Source of the DNA: Oscillospiraceae bacterium
GTDB lineage: Bacteria > Bacillota > Clostridia > Monoglobales > Monoglobaceae
Reading direction: 5' to 3'
Assembly (NCBI GenBank): GCA_015068605.1
Contig: SVKF01000005.1
Location: forward strand, 62,001 to 126,000
DNA: 64,000 nt
The notes below the pieces were generated by a model that saw only the letters and a list, made by a program, of their open reading frames with translations, was not told where the DNA came from and searched no databases. Shown here in pieces: positions 35,455-44,515 of the stretch. The first letter of the stretch is position 1. Every line of letters starts with the position of its first letter. The translations under genes and the position numbers were made by a program.

Positions 35455-37260
35455 ATGAATTTAAAAAGATTAATTTGCGGAGTTGTTGGTGTAACGGTTC
35501 TTAGTGCATCTTTGAGCATAAGTGCTGCCGATTTTCCTGATGTTAAAGGTCATTGGTCTGAAACTTATGTAAATGCAATGGTGAAAAAGGGCTATATAAA
35601 GGGTTATGAGGATGGAACCTTCAGACCCGATAAAACTGTTACGAATACAGAATCTCTCATTCTTCTTGCAAGAATGCTCGGGGTTGACTCGGAGTCGAAC
35701 GAAGGAACGGTTGATGATGCTGTTGCGGCAAATTCGAGTGTTTTGGCAAAATATAAGAGCGACTATAAAAAAGAAATTTCATATCTTTTGTACAGAGAAG
35801 TTATCGATGAGTCTGATTTGAGTACGTATATTTCTGATGAAAACAAGAGCAAAGCATTGCTCAGGTATCAGTGTGCTATGCTTTTGACAAAGCTTATGGG
35901 CGCAGACGAAGAAATCAAAGAGGGCGTTTTCCTTTCTTCGTCCTATGCAGACACGGCTCAAATCCCGTCTGAGGCAAGACCTTATGTTGAATATGTAAGA
36001 AAAGCTAAAATTATGGAAGGTATGGGGACTGATTCCTACGGCGACCCAATCTTTGGACCTAAGGAAAGCGTAACGAGAGGACAGATGGCGAAGATGCTTT
36101 CAAGCCTTATCAGTGTTTTGAATGTTACCTCCGTGAGCGGAACAATTTCTGATGTTGACACATTTAATGATACGGTTACGGTTAAGAACAAAGCTTATAA
36201 TGTTGAAGAAGATACGATTATAAAGCTTAATGGTGAGGACGCAGCTTTGTCTGATCTTTCTGAAGGTATGGATATTATTATTACCATGACGAAAAGCGCA
36301 GTTTCGATGATTGAGGCAAATAGCGTTGAAGAAGAGGATAACGAGCCTACAAGAGGTCTTGTTGTTTCTGCAAATAACGGCGCAAATGGTAAAGAGCTTG
36401 TAATTTCAGATACAGAAGATACAACCGAAATTAAATCCTATGAGGTTTCTGATGATGTTAAGGTTGTAATTGACGAAGCAACGGATACTTTTACAAGACT
36501 TAAGTCAGGACAGTATGTAGAGGTTACTTTTGATGATGACGGCGTTGTAATAAAGGTAGAAACTCTTGAAAAGAGCGGAACTGCATACGGAAAGATTGTG
36601 AGTAAGAATCTTGATTCACAAACACCGACAATAACTGTTTCCAACACGAAAGGTGAAGAAATAACATACGAGATAAGCGTAGATGGTGCAAGTATTACAA
36701 GAAATGGACAAACATCAAATCTCTTTGATTTGGTTGCCGGAGACAGCGTTACTCTTAAGCTTACATACGGAAAGGTTAAGAAGATAAGTGCTGAGAGTGA
36801 ATCTCAAAGCTCTTCCGGAAGCATTAAGTCAATAACACATTCAACAAGCGGAACAACACTTGTTATCGAAAATGAAAAGAATGAGGTTGAATATACAGTC
36901 GGAACAGGTGCAACGATTTTGATTGACGGAACGGACGGAACTGTTTATGATTTAAGACCGGGTTGTGATGTTAAGTTCAGAGCGGAAAGCACAAAGCTTA
37001 CAAAGATTGAGACAACAAAGGCTGCATCTTCTAACAGTATCGAGGGAACGGTTACCTCTGTTCAGACAGGTCACAATCTTCTCATGGTGAAGGTTGGAAC
37101 AACGGATGTTACTGTTGGAATAACAAATTCAACCAAGATTATCAAGAGCTCAACCGGTGCAAACATCAAGCTTTCAGCAATTGACACGGATTCAAAAGTT
37201 ACGGTTACGGGAAGTAACGCAACCGGTATGTTTATTGCAACAGTTATTATTGTTCATTAA
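35455..37260 (+). CDS. S-layer homology domain protein with tandem C-terminal beta domains
   Basis: A 601-aa secreted protein. The signal peptide ends near SLSISAA, and three SLH repeats follow (FPDVKGHWSETYVNAMVKKGYIKGYEDG; a divergent middle one; PYVEYVRKAKIMEGMG...VTRGQMAKML) to about residue 220. Residues 225-601 are five tandem units of about 70-75 residues, each of the form GTI..V....TVTVKN...Y.V..DT.I.LNG....L.DL..GD.V..., likely small beta barrels. There are no enzyme motifs. It is divergent from the other SLH gene and probably shares its anchoring mode. Confidence 0.9.
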   Translation: MNLKRLICGVVGVTVLSASLSISAADFPDVKGHWSETYVNAMVKKGYIKGYEDGTFRPDKTVTNTESLILLARMLGVDSESNEGTVDDAVAANSSVLAKYKSDYKKEISYLLYREVIDESDLSTYISDENKSKALLRYQCAMLLTKLMGADEEIKEGVFLSSSYADTAQIPSEARPYVEYVRKAKIMEGMGTDSYGDPIFGPKESVTRGQMAKMLSSLISVLNVTSVSGTISDVDTFNDTVTVKNKAYNVEEDTIIKLNGEDAALSDLSEGMDIIITMTKSAVSMIEANSVEEEDNEPTRGLVVSANNGANGKELVISDTEDTTEIKSYEVSDDVKVVIDEATDTFTRLKSGQYVEVTFDDDGVVIKVETLEKSGTAYGKIVSKNLDSQTPTITVSNTKGEEITYEISVDGASITRNGQTSNLFDLVAGDSVTLKLTYGKVKKISAESESQSSSGSIKSITHSTSGTTLVIENEKNEVEYTVGTGATILIDGTDGTVYDLRPGCDVKFRAESTKLTKIETTKAASSNSIEGTVTSVQTGHNLLMVKVGTTDVTVGITNSTKIIKSSTGANIKLSAIDTDSKVTVTGSNATGMFIATVIIVH

Positions 37261-37282
37261 TTAAATTTAAATTCAGAGAGCC

Positions 37283-37410
37283 GGCAGACGTCTAAAAACG
37301 CAGGTATATTTTGTAAAATTGTTTTCGTCGGCGTATGATGGTACGGTAGAGAACAATTTCGCGAAAAGCAAGCAACGGCAAGGAAAGCTCAATGCTTTCC
37401 TTGTCGTTTT
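37283..37410 (+). repeat. Dispersed structured element, copy 3, ending in a terminator
   Basis: Nearly the same 130-bp sequence as copy 4. The outer stem AAATTGTT (37316) pairs with AACAATTT (37352) around TCGTCGGCGTATGATGGTACGGTAGAG. It is followed by GCAAGCAA and a 13-bp hairpin CGGCAAGGAAAGC / GCTTTCCTTGTCG (37376-37406) with a T tract, a clear terminator. It probably ends the SLH transcript. The ORF-track extension of hemW into it (37319-37441) is not real coding. Confidence 0.85.
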
Positions 37411-37441
37411 AGTGTTTAGTATCGATAAAAGGAAAATAATT

Positions 37442-38536
37442 ATGACAGGACTTTATATCCATATCCCTTTTTGTGTTAAAAAATGTAAATATTGCGATTT
37501 TAATTCATATAGCGGCTGTGAAAGTTTATATGAAGATTATTTTATGTGCCTTGAAAAAGAAATAGAAAAATACGAAGATGTTTTATTTGATACAGTATAT
37601 ATAGGCGGCGGAACACCGACTGTTCCACCGAATTACTTGTTGATAGGGCTGATTGAAAAAATTAAAAATAAAACCGAGGATTGCGAAATAACGGTTGAGT
37701 GCAACCCGGGGACGGTGATGCTTACGGATTTTGAAAACCTCAAATCCGTGGGAGTTAACCGCATAAGTATGGGGCTTCAGAGTGCAGATGACGAGGAGCT
37801 TGAAATACTTGGCAGAGTGCATAGTTTTTCTGATTTTGAGGAAAGCTTTAAAAATGCAAGAAAGGCAGGATTTGACAATATTTCTCTCGATATAATGTTT
37901 GGTTTGCCTGAACAAAATATGGAAAAGCTTCAGAGGACGTTGGCGGAAGCGGTGAAGTTTGGTGCGGAGCATATATCCTGCTATTGCCTTAAAATTGAAA
38001 AAGGTACTCCTTTTTATAATATGAAGCTTAATCTTCCTGATGATGATATGAGCGCGGATATGTATGATTTTTGTGTCAGCTTTTTGGAGGAAAACGGATA
38101 TAAACGATACGAAATTTCCAATTTTGCCAAAAACGGGAAAGCTTCAAGGCATAACAGAAAATATTGGCTTATGGAGGAATATGTCGGGATAGGAGCAGGG
38201 GCACACTCTTTTTTGGGGGACAAAAGGTTTTCCAAAATAAAAAATGTTAAGGATTATATTTCTGCCGTGAAAAACGGAAATGATGCGGTTGAGGAATTAA
38301 ATCCTGTCGGCATACAGGAAAAGATGAGCGAATTTGTCTTTTTGGGATTTAGAATGACGAATGGGATAAATGAAGCGAATTTTGAAAAAATGTTTAACAG
38401 AAATATATTTGATGTTTATGGCGATGAGCTGAAAAAGTATCTGGATATGGGTGTTATGGAGAGAAAATGCGGAAGAATATATATAAAACCACAGTTTCTT
38501 TATGTGAGCAATAATATTTTATCCGATTTTGTGTAA
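37442..38536 (+). CDS. hemW: Radical SAM family heme chaperone HemW (coproporphyrinogen III oxidase-like)
   Basis: Binds heme and an Fe-S cluster and delivers heme to respiratory targets; it is not a true HemN. The cluster motif is HIPFCVKKCKYCDF (residues 6-19), followed by IGGGTPT near residue 57, ECNPGT, GVNRISMGLQS near residue 100 and GLPEQN near residue 157. The ORF track begins at 37319 in the repeat; the ATG at 37442 (MTGLYIHIPF) has AAAGGA upstream and gives 364 aa, normal for HemW. It sits before hrcA, a common Firmicute order. Confidence 0.93.
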   Translation: MTGLYIHIPFCVKKCKYCDFNSYSGCESLYEDYFMCLEKEIEKYEDVLFDTVYIGGGTPTVPPNYLLIGLIEKIKNKTEDCEITVECNPGTVMLTDFENLKSVGVNRISMGLQSADDEELEILGRVHSFSDFEESFKNARKAGFDNISLDIMFGLPEQNMEKLQRTLAEAVKFGAEHISCYCLKIEKGTPFYNMKLNLPDDDMSADMYDFCVSFLEENGYKRYEISNFAKNGKASRHNRKYWLMEEYVGIGAGAHSFLGDKRFSKIKNVKDYISAVKNGNDAVEELNPVGIQEKMSEFVFLGFRMTNGINEANFEKMFNRNIFDVYGDELKKYLDMGVMERKCGRIYIKPQFLYVSNNILSDFV

Positions 38537-38552
38537 AAAATAATAAAAAGTA

Positions 38553-38581
38553 TTGACAAAACAGATAAAGAGTGCTATAGT
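38553..38581 (+). promoter_or_regulatory. Sigma-A-like heat-shock operon promoter
   Basis: TTGACA, exactly 17 bp, TATAGT, upstream of hrcA. The CIRCE operator begins 12 bp after the -10 box, over the expected transcription start. Confidence 0.85.
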
Positions 38582-38593
38582 ATAAATATGCTT

Positions 38594-38620
38594 TTAGCAC
38601 TCTTTTGTATTGAGTGCTAA
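38594..38620 (+). promoter_or_regulatory. CIRCE operator (HrcA binding site)
   Basis: Perfect TTAGCACTC-N9-GAGTGCTAA. HrcA bound here represses hrcA-grpE-dnaK-dnaJ until it is titrated by heat-damaged protein and GroEL. The match to the canonical CIRCE sequence is complete. Confidence 0.97.
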
Positions 38621-38646
38621 CAAGCTTGAAAAGGAAGGTGATAAGG

Positions 38647-39732
38647 TTGGCTTTGGATGACAGAAAAAAGGTTATTCTTCAGGCGGTTGTCGAAGATTAT
38701 ATAAATACTGCAGAGCCCGTCGGCTCAAGAAGTATATCGAAGAAGTCTGACCTTAATTTGAGTGCGGCGACCATTCGTAATGAAATGGGAGACCTTGAGG
38801 AAATGGGGCTTTTAATTCAGCCGCATACCTCGGCAGGGCGAGTTCCTTCCACTCTTGGTTACAGATTATATGTTGATAATCTTATGCAAAAATATGAAAT
38901 GACGGCAAATGAGATTGAAAAATTGCAGGAAGCTGTCGGGCTTAAGGTTAAGGAGCTTGATAAGATTGTCAGAGGCGTTGCGGGGGCGTTTTCAAACCTT
39001 TCGGGTTTGCCGGTTATAGGTGTTTTGCCGACGGCGGAGACGGGGCTTGTTAAAAATATTAAAGCAGTTGCCGTTGATGAAAATACGGTTATGGTTATAA
39101 TTTCCGACAGGTCGGGTATTATTAAAAATAAGCTGTTAAGACTTAAAACAACCGTTAATGAAGAATTTGTAAGTTCCTTAAACGAGATTCTTAACGAAAA
39201 CCTGACGGGGCTTACTCTTTCGGAAATCAGCCTTAAAAATGTTATGAAGGTTCAAAGTGCGGTTGGGAAGAATCCTGAAATCCTGACCTCGGTTTTGGAG
39301 CTTGTTCACGAGGCGGTTTCTGAAATTGACACGAAGCAGATTTTTGTTGAAGGCTTATCCACGATTTTTTCATTCCCGGAATATAACAATATCGATAAGG
39401 TTAAGGAAATTTTTGCGGCGGTTGAAAATAAGGAAAATCTTATGCAGCTCATTTCCGAAATTCCTGCAAACGGTGAAATGAAAGTAATGATTGGCGATGA
39501 GGTTCCTGTTAAAGAGCTTCAGACAAACAGCGTTATTTTGGCACCTTACAAGGTTTCGGATAAGCTTTGCGGTGTTATCGGGGTTATAGGACCTGCGAGA
39601 ATGGACTATTCAAAGATAATGTCTGCTCTTGAGTATTTTGCAAAGCTTTTAAGCAATGCTTTGGGGGATAAATTTGGAGATGGCGAAGAGCCTATAAAGA
39701 AATTACTCGAAGCTAATGAAAAAGGAGAATAA
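38647..39732 (+). CDS. hrcA: Heat-inducible transcription repressor HrcA
   Basis: A 361-aa repressor of class I heat-shock genes. The N-terminal winged helix has QAVVEDYINTAEPVGSRSISKK and LSAATIRNEMGDLEEMGL, the near-invariant HrcA segment, then HTSAGRVPS. The ORF track begins at a GTG inside CIRCE; AAGGAAGGTG before a TTG at 38647 (LALDDRKK) is the better start and leaves the operator non-coding. It controls its own operon through the CIRCE 27 bp upstream. Confidence 0.95.
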   Translation: MALDDRKKVILQAVVEDYINTAEPVGSRSISKKSDLNLSAATIRNEMGDLEEMGLLIQPHTSAGRVPSTLGYRLYVDNLMQKYEMTANEIEKLQEAVGLKVKELDKIVRGVAGAFSNLSGLPVIGVLPTAETGLVKNIKAVAVDENTVMVIISDRSGIIKNKLLRLKTTVNEEFVSSLNEILNENLTGLTLSEISLKNVMKVQSAVGKNPEILTSVLELVHEAVSEIDTKQIFVEGLSTIFSFPEYNNIDKVKEIFAAVENKENLMQLISEIPANGEMKVMIGDEVPVKELQTNSVILAPYKVSDKLCGVIGVIGPARMDYSKIMSALEYFAKLLSNALGDKFGDGEEPIKKLLEANEKGE

Positions 39733-39735
39733 CAG

Positions 39736-40299
39736 ATGGCAGAAAAGAAAATGAACGAAGAAAAAGATGAAATCATAGAGGAAACTGTTGAGGAAACAAT
39801 CGAAAATACAGAAGATGCTGCGGAAAAAGCGGATGAAGAAACGGTTGAGCTAAGCCGTGAAGAACAGCTTGAAGCGGAGATTGCGGCTCTTAAGGATAAG
39901 CTTATGAGAACTGCGGCTGAATTTGATAATTTCAAGAAAAGAACAGCCAAAGAAAAGGAAGAACTTTTCTCAATGGGGGTTTGTTCTGCGGTTGAAAAGC
40001 TTTTGCTTGTTAAGGATACATTGGAAAGGGCAATTCCGACAATGGAAGGAGCGGAGGCGACCGCCATTGCTGACGGAGTCAAAATGATTGATAAGCAGTT
40101 TGCGGATGCTCTTTCGGAGATAGGGGTTGAGCCGATTCCGGCTGTTGGGGAAGAATTTGACCCTGAAAAACATAATGCTATAATGCACGATGAAAACGAA
40201 GAATTTGGTGAAAATATTATCAGCGAAGAATTTATGAAGGGCTATATATATAAGGAAAATAAAGTGGTCCGTCATTCAATGGTTAAGGTTTCAAATTAG
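39736..40299 (+). CDS. grpE: Nucleotide exchange factor GrpE
   Basis: Releases ADP from DnaK. The 187-aa protein has an acidic, Glu-rich N-terminal 45 residues, a long coiled coil (residues 48-90, AEIAALKDKLMRTAAEFDNFKKRT) and the C-terminal beta wing with GVEPIPAVGEEFDPEKHNAIM. It follows hrcA by 3 nt and precedes dnaK. Confidence 0.96.
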   Translation: MAEKKMNEEKDEIIEETVEETIENTEDAAEKADEETVELSREEQLEAEIAALKDKLMRTAAEFDNFKKRTAKEKEELFSMGVCSAVEKLLLVKDTLERAIPTMEGAEATAIADGVKMIDKQFADALSEIGVEPIPAVGEEFDPEKHNAIMHDENEEFGENIISEEFMKGYIYKENKVVRHSMVKVSN

Positions 40300-40336
40300 T
40301 TTATTATTATTTTTATTATAGAAAGGATTTTTAATT

Positions 40337-42169
40337 ATGGGAAAAATTATAGGAATTGATTTAGGTACAACAAACTCATGTGTTGCTGTTATGGAAGGCG
40401 GCGAGCCAACCGTTATTGCAAACCCGGAGGGTGCGAGAACAACTCCGTCTGTTGTTGCTTTTACAAAGAACGGGGAAAGATTAGTGGGTCAGGTTGCTAA
40501 AAGACAGGCAATAACAAACCCGGACAGAACAATTATCTCTATAAAGAGAGAAATGGGAAGCGATTATAAAGTTGACATTGATGACAAGAAATACACACCA
40601 CAGGAAATTTCTGCTATGATTCTTCAGAAGCTTAAGGCTGATGCTGAAAGCTATCTTGGAGAAAAGGTTACAGAAGCGGTTATCACAGTTCCTGCATATT
40701 TCAGCGATGCACAGCGTCAGGCAACAAAGGATGCAGGTAAAATTGCAGGTCTTGAGGTTAAGAGAATTATAAACGAGCCAACTGCCGCAGCTCTTGCTTA
40801 TGGTCTTGATAAGGACGATGATCAGAAGATTATGGTTTATGACCTTGGCGGCGGTACATTCGACGTATCTATTCTTGAAATCGGTGATGGAGTATTTGAA
40901 GTTCTTGCCACAAACGGAAATAACCGTCTCGGCGGCGATGATTTTGACCAGAAGCTTATCGATTACCTTGCTGATGAATTTAAAAAGGAAAACGGAATTG
41001 ACTTAAAGCAGGATAAAATGGCACTTCAGAGACTTAAGGAAGCTGCAGAAAAAGCGAAGATTGAGCTTTCAGGCGTTATGACCTCGAATGTCAACCTTCC
41101 GTTTATAACAGCTGATGCAACAGGTCCGAAGCATCTTGATATAACAGTAACAAGACAGAAGTTTGATGAGCTTACAGCTGATTTGGTTGAAAAAACACTT
41201 ATTCCGACAAAGAAGGCTATTGAAGATGCCGGCGTTAGCGTAAGCGAGATTGATAAAGTATTGCTGGTTGGCGGTTCTTCAAGAATCCCTGCAGTTCAGG
41301 AGGCTGTTGCAAAGCTTATCGGAAAAGAGGCTCACAAGGGAATTAACCCTGATGAATGTGTTGCTCTTGGCGCTTGTATCCAGGGCGGTGTATTGACCGG
41401 TGAAGTTGAAGATTTGGTTCTCCTTGATGTAACTCCTCTTTCTCTCGGTATTGAAACAATGGGTGGTGTGTTCACAAAGATTATTGACAGAAACACAACT
41501 ATTCCGACAAATAAGAGTCAGATATTCTCAACTGCGGCTGACAGTCAGACAAGTGTTGAAGTTCATGTTCTCCAGGGTGAGCGTGAAATGGCGGCTTATA
41601 ACAAGACTCTCGGAAGATTTAGTCTTAATAACATTCCGCCGGCACCACGCGGTGTTCCACAGATTGAAGTTACATTTGATATCGATGCAAACGGTATTGT
41701 TCATGTTACTGCAAAGGATTTGGGAACAGGTAACTCGCAGGATGTTACAATTACATCAAGCACAAATCTTTCCGACGAGGATATCGAAAAGGCAGTTAAG
41801 GAAGCAGAGCAGTTTGCGGCTGAAGATAAGAAAATCAAGGAAAAGGTTGAAATCAAGAATTCTGCTGACAGCATGGTTTATCAGACAGAAAAGACATTGG
41901 GTGAGCTTGGTGATAAGGTGACCGAGGAAGAAAAGAGCGGTATCCAGGCTGAGGTTGATAAGCTTAAGGAAATGGTTAAAACCGATGACTTTGACACGGA
42001 AGCGGTTAAAGCTCAGCTTGAAGCCGTAACTCAGAAGTTCTATGGAATTTCGCAGAAGCTTTATGAACAGGCTCAGCAGGCACAGCAGGCGGCAGGTGAA
42101 AATCCGACAGGCGGAGATGACAATGTTGTTGACGCTGAATATACTGTTGTTGACGAAGATAATAAATAA
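40337..42169 (+). CDS. dnaK: Molecular chaperone DnaK (Hsp70)
   Basis: A 610-aa Hsp70. The ATPase domain has [47 protein letters not shown] and [11 protein letters not shown]. The substrate domain has [16 protein letters not shown] and [12 protein letters not shown]. The alpha lid ends in a Gln/Ala-rich region and the [16 protein letters not shown] tail. It lacks the ~24-residue insert found in the ATPase domain of many Gram-negative DnaKs, as expected for Firmicutes. RBS AAAGGA. Confidence 0.98.
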   Translation: MGKIIGIDLGTTNSCVAVMEGGEPTVIANPEGARTTPSVVAFTKNGERLVGQVAKRQAITNPDRTIISIKREMGSDYKVDIDDKKYTPQEISAMILQKLKADAESYLGEKVTEAVITVPAYFSDAQRQATKDAGKIAGLEVKRIINEPTAAALAYGLDKDDDQKIMVYDLGGGTFDVSILEIGDGVFEVLATNGNNRLGGDDFDQKLIDYLADEFKKENGIDLKQDKMALQRLKEAAEKAKIELSGVMTSNVNLPFITADATGPKHLDITVTRQKFDELTADLVEKTLIPTKKAIEDAGVSVSEIDKVLLVGGSSRIPAVQEAVAKLIGKEAHKGINPDECVALGACIQGGVLTGEVEDLVLLDVTPLSLGIETMGGVFTKIIDRNTTIPTNKSQIFSTAADSQTSVEVHVLQGEREMAAYNKTLGRFSLNNIPPAPRGVPQIEVTFDIDANGIVHVTAKDLGTGNSQDVTITSSTNLSDEDIEKAVKEAEQFAAEDKKIKEKVEIKNSADSMVYQTEKTLGELGDKVTEEEKSGIQAEVDKLKEMVKTDDFDTEAVKAQLEAVTQKFYGISQKLYEQAQQAQQAAGENPTGGDDNVVDAEYTVVDEDNK

Positions 42170-42183
42170 TATGACACATATCG

Positions 42184-42205
42184 GCGTGTCGGGAAATCGA
42201 CACGC
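42184..42205 (+). other. Hairpin between dnaK and dnaJ
   Basis: GCGTGTCG-ggaaat-CGACACGC, a perfect 8-bp stem in the 59-nt dnaK-dnaJ gap. It is followed by TGATGTTTTGG rather than a clean T tract, so partial termination or 3'-end protection of dnaK mRNA is more likely than full termination. Confidence 0.7.
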
Positions 42206-42228
42206 TGATGTTTTGGTGGGTGAAATAA

Positions 42229-43386
42229 GTGGCAGAAAAAAGAGATTATTATGAGGTGCTTGGCGTTGACAGAGGTGCGAGCGCTGATGAGCTGAAAAAA
42301 GCATACAGGAAACTTGCAAAGAAGTATCATCCTGACTTAAATCCGGGTGATAAGGCGAAAGAGGCTGAAGAAAAATTCAAAGAGGCATCGGAAGCCTATG
42401 AAGTTTTAAGTGACGACCAGAAGCGACAGAGATATGACCGGTTTGGTCATGCAGGGGTTGACCCCAATGCCGGACATGACGGTGGCGGATATAGCGGTGG
42501 CTTCGGAGGCTTTGGAGGCTTTGGAGGCTTTGAAGATATTTTTGATATGTTCAGCGGTGGCGGCTTCGGAGGCTCAAGACGAAATCCTAATGCCCCGACT
42601 CAGGGCGATGATGTTCATGTCCGTGTGGAACTGACCTTTGAAGAAGCGTGTTTCGGGAAAGAGATAGAGGTTAATGTCAGACGCCGTGACAAATGCTCCG
42701 AGTGTAACGGAAGCGGAGCGGCGAAAGGTAGCAGCCCTGCAAAGTGTGGTGTCTGCGGCGGAACGGGACAGGTGAGAACTGTTCAAAACACAATGTTCGG
42801 ACAAATGCAGAGTGTTCGTCCCTGCAGTAAGTGTGGCGGAAAAGGTAAAATTGTCACATCTCCGTGCAGTAAATGCGGTGGAAAAGGCGAGAGCCTTAAT
42901 AATGTTAAGGTTAAGGTTAAAATTCCTGCGGGAATCAACGATGGGCAGACTCTTCCCGTAAGAGGGCAGGGAAATGCCGGAAAAAATGGCGGACCAAACG
43001 GAGACCTTTTGATTACGGTTTCTGTCAGAAATCATAAGATTTTCACAAGGCAGGGCTTTGATATTCTCTGTGATTTTCCGGTGACTTTTGTTGAAGCGGC
43101 GCTTGGCGGCGAGATTGAAGTTCCGACAATTGATGAAAAGGTTGCGTATGATATTCCGGAAGGAACTCAGTCGGGAACTGTATTCCGTCTCAAAGGCAGA
43201 GGGGTTCCGAAGCTTTACGGAAACGGGGCTAGGGGCGATATGTATGTCAAGGTTGTTGTTGAAACGCCAAAGGGACTTAATAAAGAGCAAAAGGAATTAC
43301 TTATGAAGTTCGGCGAAAGTGTCGGAACAGTTAAATATAATAAAAAGAAAACTTTCTTTGATACAGTCAGAGATATATTTAAATAA
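42229..43386 (+). CDS. dnaJ: Molecular chaperone DnaJ (Hsp40)
   Basis: A 385-aa type I J-protein. The J domain (residues 4-70) has KYHPDLN with the HPD that stimulates DnaK. A Gly/Phe-rich stretch ([11 protein letters not shown]) follows, then four zinc motifs [24 protein letters not shown] and CSKCGGKG, and the C-terminal client-binding domains. The start is GTG at 42229 behind GGTGGGTG. It ends the CIRCE operon before the terminator at 43393. Confidence 0.97.
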   Translation: MAEKRDYYEVLGVDRGASADELKKAYRKLAKKYHPDLNPGDKAKEAEEKFKEASEAYEVLSDDQKRQRYDRFGHAGVDPNAGHDGGGYSGGFGGFGGFGGFEDIFDMFSGGGFGGSRRNPNAPTQGDDVHVRVELTFEEACFGKEIEVNVRRRDKCSECNGSGAAKGSSPAKCGVCGGTGQVRTVQNTMFGQMQSVRPCSKCGGKGKIVTSPCSKCGGKGESLNNVKVKVKIPAGINDGQTLPVRGQGNAGKNGGPNGDLLITVSVRNHKIFTRQGFDILCDFPVTFVEAALGGEIEVPTIDEKVAYDIPEGTQSGTVFRLKGRGVPKLYGNGARGDMYVKVVVETPKGLNKEQKELLMKFGESVGTVKYNKKKTFFDTVRDIFK

Positions 43387-43392
43387 AAGAAG

Positions 43393-43418
43393 ATGAGGCT
43401 GACAAACAGCCTCATTTT
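43393..43418 (+). terminator. Terminator after dnaJ
   Basis: ATGAGGCTG-acaaa-CAGCCTCAT followed by TTT, 7 nt after the dnaJ stop. The ORF track's prmA start lies inside it, which argues against that longer start. Some read-through into prmA is possible since no separate promoter was found. Confidence 0.8.
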
Positions 43419-43443
43419 GAAATTAAACGAAAGAGGAAAAAAT

Positions 43444-44412
43444 ATGGAATGGATTGAGGTTAAAATAACAACAACGGCAAAAGGTATTGAAACGCTGACG
43501 GGTGTGCTCTATGATATGGGAATAAGCGGAATAATAATCAGCGATAAGGATGACTTTGCCCAGTTTTTGGAAAACAACAGAAAATACTGGGATTATGTGG
43601 ACGAGGAGCTTGAAAAACTTAAAGAGGCAGAATCGTCAATCACTTTTTACTTAAGCGATGATGCGGTAGGGGCAGAAAATTTGGTTTTGGTTAAAACTGC
43701 GATGCAGAATTTGAAAAAGCTTGACGAAAATCATGAGTACGGGAAGCTTGATGTTGTTGTTGCAAATGTTAAGGATGAGGATTGGTCTGAAAACTGGAAG
43801 AAATATTTTCATCCCCTTCCTATCGGTGAAAAAGTCTTGATTGTGCCGGAGTGGGAACAGGAAAATCTTAATAATCCGGATAATCGAACGGTGTTTACGA
43901 TAAATCCGGGAATGAGCTTTGGAACAGGCTCTCATGAAAGCACGCAGATGTGCATTGAGGAGATTGAAAAGGTAGTGAAAAAGGGGGATAAAATCCTTGA
44001 CCTCGGCTGTGGCTCGGGAATTTTGTCGGTAATTGCATTGCTTCTGGGCGCAGAGAAGGCGGTTGCTGTTGATATAGACGATAAGGCTGTTGAGGTGGCA
44101 TTTTCCAATCTTAAGCTTAACAAACTTGATGAGAATATGATGCAGGGCTTTGCCGGAGATATAACATCTGACGAGGAGCTTCGGAGTAAAATCGGAAGTG
44201 AATATGAGATTGTTGTTGCAAACATAGTGTCCGATGTAATTATTGCCATAGCGCCGTTTATAAGAGACTTTATGAAAAAAGATGCGACATTTATTTGCTC
44301 GGGTATTATAAACGAACGACAAATTGAGGTTAAAGAAGCACTTGAAAGGGCAGGACTCGTATGCGAAAATGTGCGTATGAGAAATGAATGGAGCGCAATA
44401 GTTTGCAAATAA
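43444..44412 (+). CDS. prmA: Ribosomal protein L11 methyltransferase
   Basis: Trimethylates ribosomal protein L11. The 322-aa protein has an N-terminal L11-binding domain (MEWIEVKITTTAKGIETLT) and a C-terminal SAM domain with GTGSHESTQM near residue 160, DLGCGSGILSVIALLLGA near residue 185 and VVANIVSDVI near residue 258. The start at 43444 behind GAAAGAGG replaces the track's 43393 start, which falls in the dnaJ terminator. The order dnaJ-prmA-rsmE is standard for Firmicutes. Confidence 0.95.
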   Translation: MEWIEVKITTTAKGIETLTGVLYDMGISGIIISDKDDFAQFLENNRKYWDYVDEELEKLKEAESSITFYLSDDAVGAENLVLVKTAMQNLKKLDENHEYGKLDVVVANVKDEDWSENWKKYFHPLPIGEKVLIVPEWEQENLNNPDNRTVFTINPGMSFGTGSHESTQMCIEEIEKVVKKGDKILDLGCGSGILSVIALLLGAEKAVAVDIDDKAVEVAFSNLKLNKLDENMMQGFAGDITSDEELRSKIGSEYEIVVANIVSDVIIAIAPFIRDFMKKDATFICSGIINERQIEVKEALERAGLVCENVRMRNEWSAIVCK

Positions 44413-44455
44413 ATGACGAAAAATAAAGAAATTTAAAAAAATTTTAATTTGGCTA

Positions 44456-44484
44456 TTGCATTATTTTGTTTAAAATGGTATACT
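44456..44484 (+). promoter_or_regulatory. Sigma-A-like promoter of rsmE
   Basis: TTGCAT, exactly 17 bp, TATACT, 31 bp before the rsmE ATG. The hexamers and spacing equal those of the yicC operon promoter. Confidence 0.8.
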
Positions 44485-44515
44485 ATCTATATATGTTATT
44501 TTAAGAGGTGACATT

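Noticed and set aside
37319-37441. N-terminal extension of hemW in the ORF track (MFSSAYDGTVENNFAKSKQRQGK...)
   Set aside because: It is translation of structured-element copy 3. The same peptide appears in a junk ORF at 45816-46001 over copy 4, and a ribosome site and family-typical start exist at 37442.
38614-38646. GTG start of hrcA inside the CIRCE operator
   Set aside because: It would make the operator coding and adds 11 non-conserved residues; TTG at 38647 has AAGGAAGGTG at proper distance.
42574-43290. 238-aa - strand ORF opposite dnaJ
   Set aside because: It is the antisense shadow of dnaJ; the + frame has the full J domain and zinc motifs.
43393-43443. Upstream start of prmA
   Set aside because: It lies in the dnaJ terminator hairpin; the ATG at 43444 has the ribosome site and gives the normal N-terminus.
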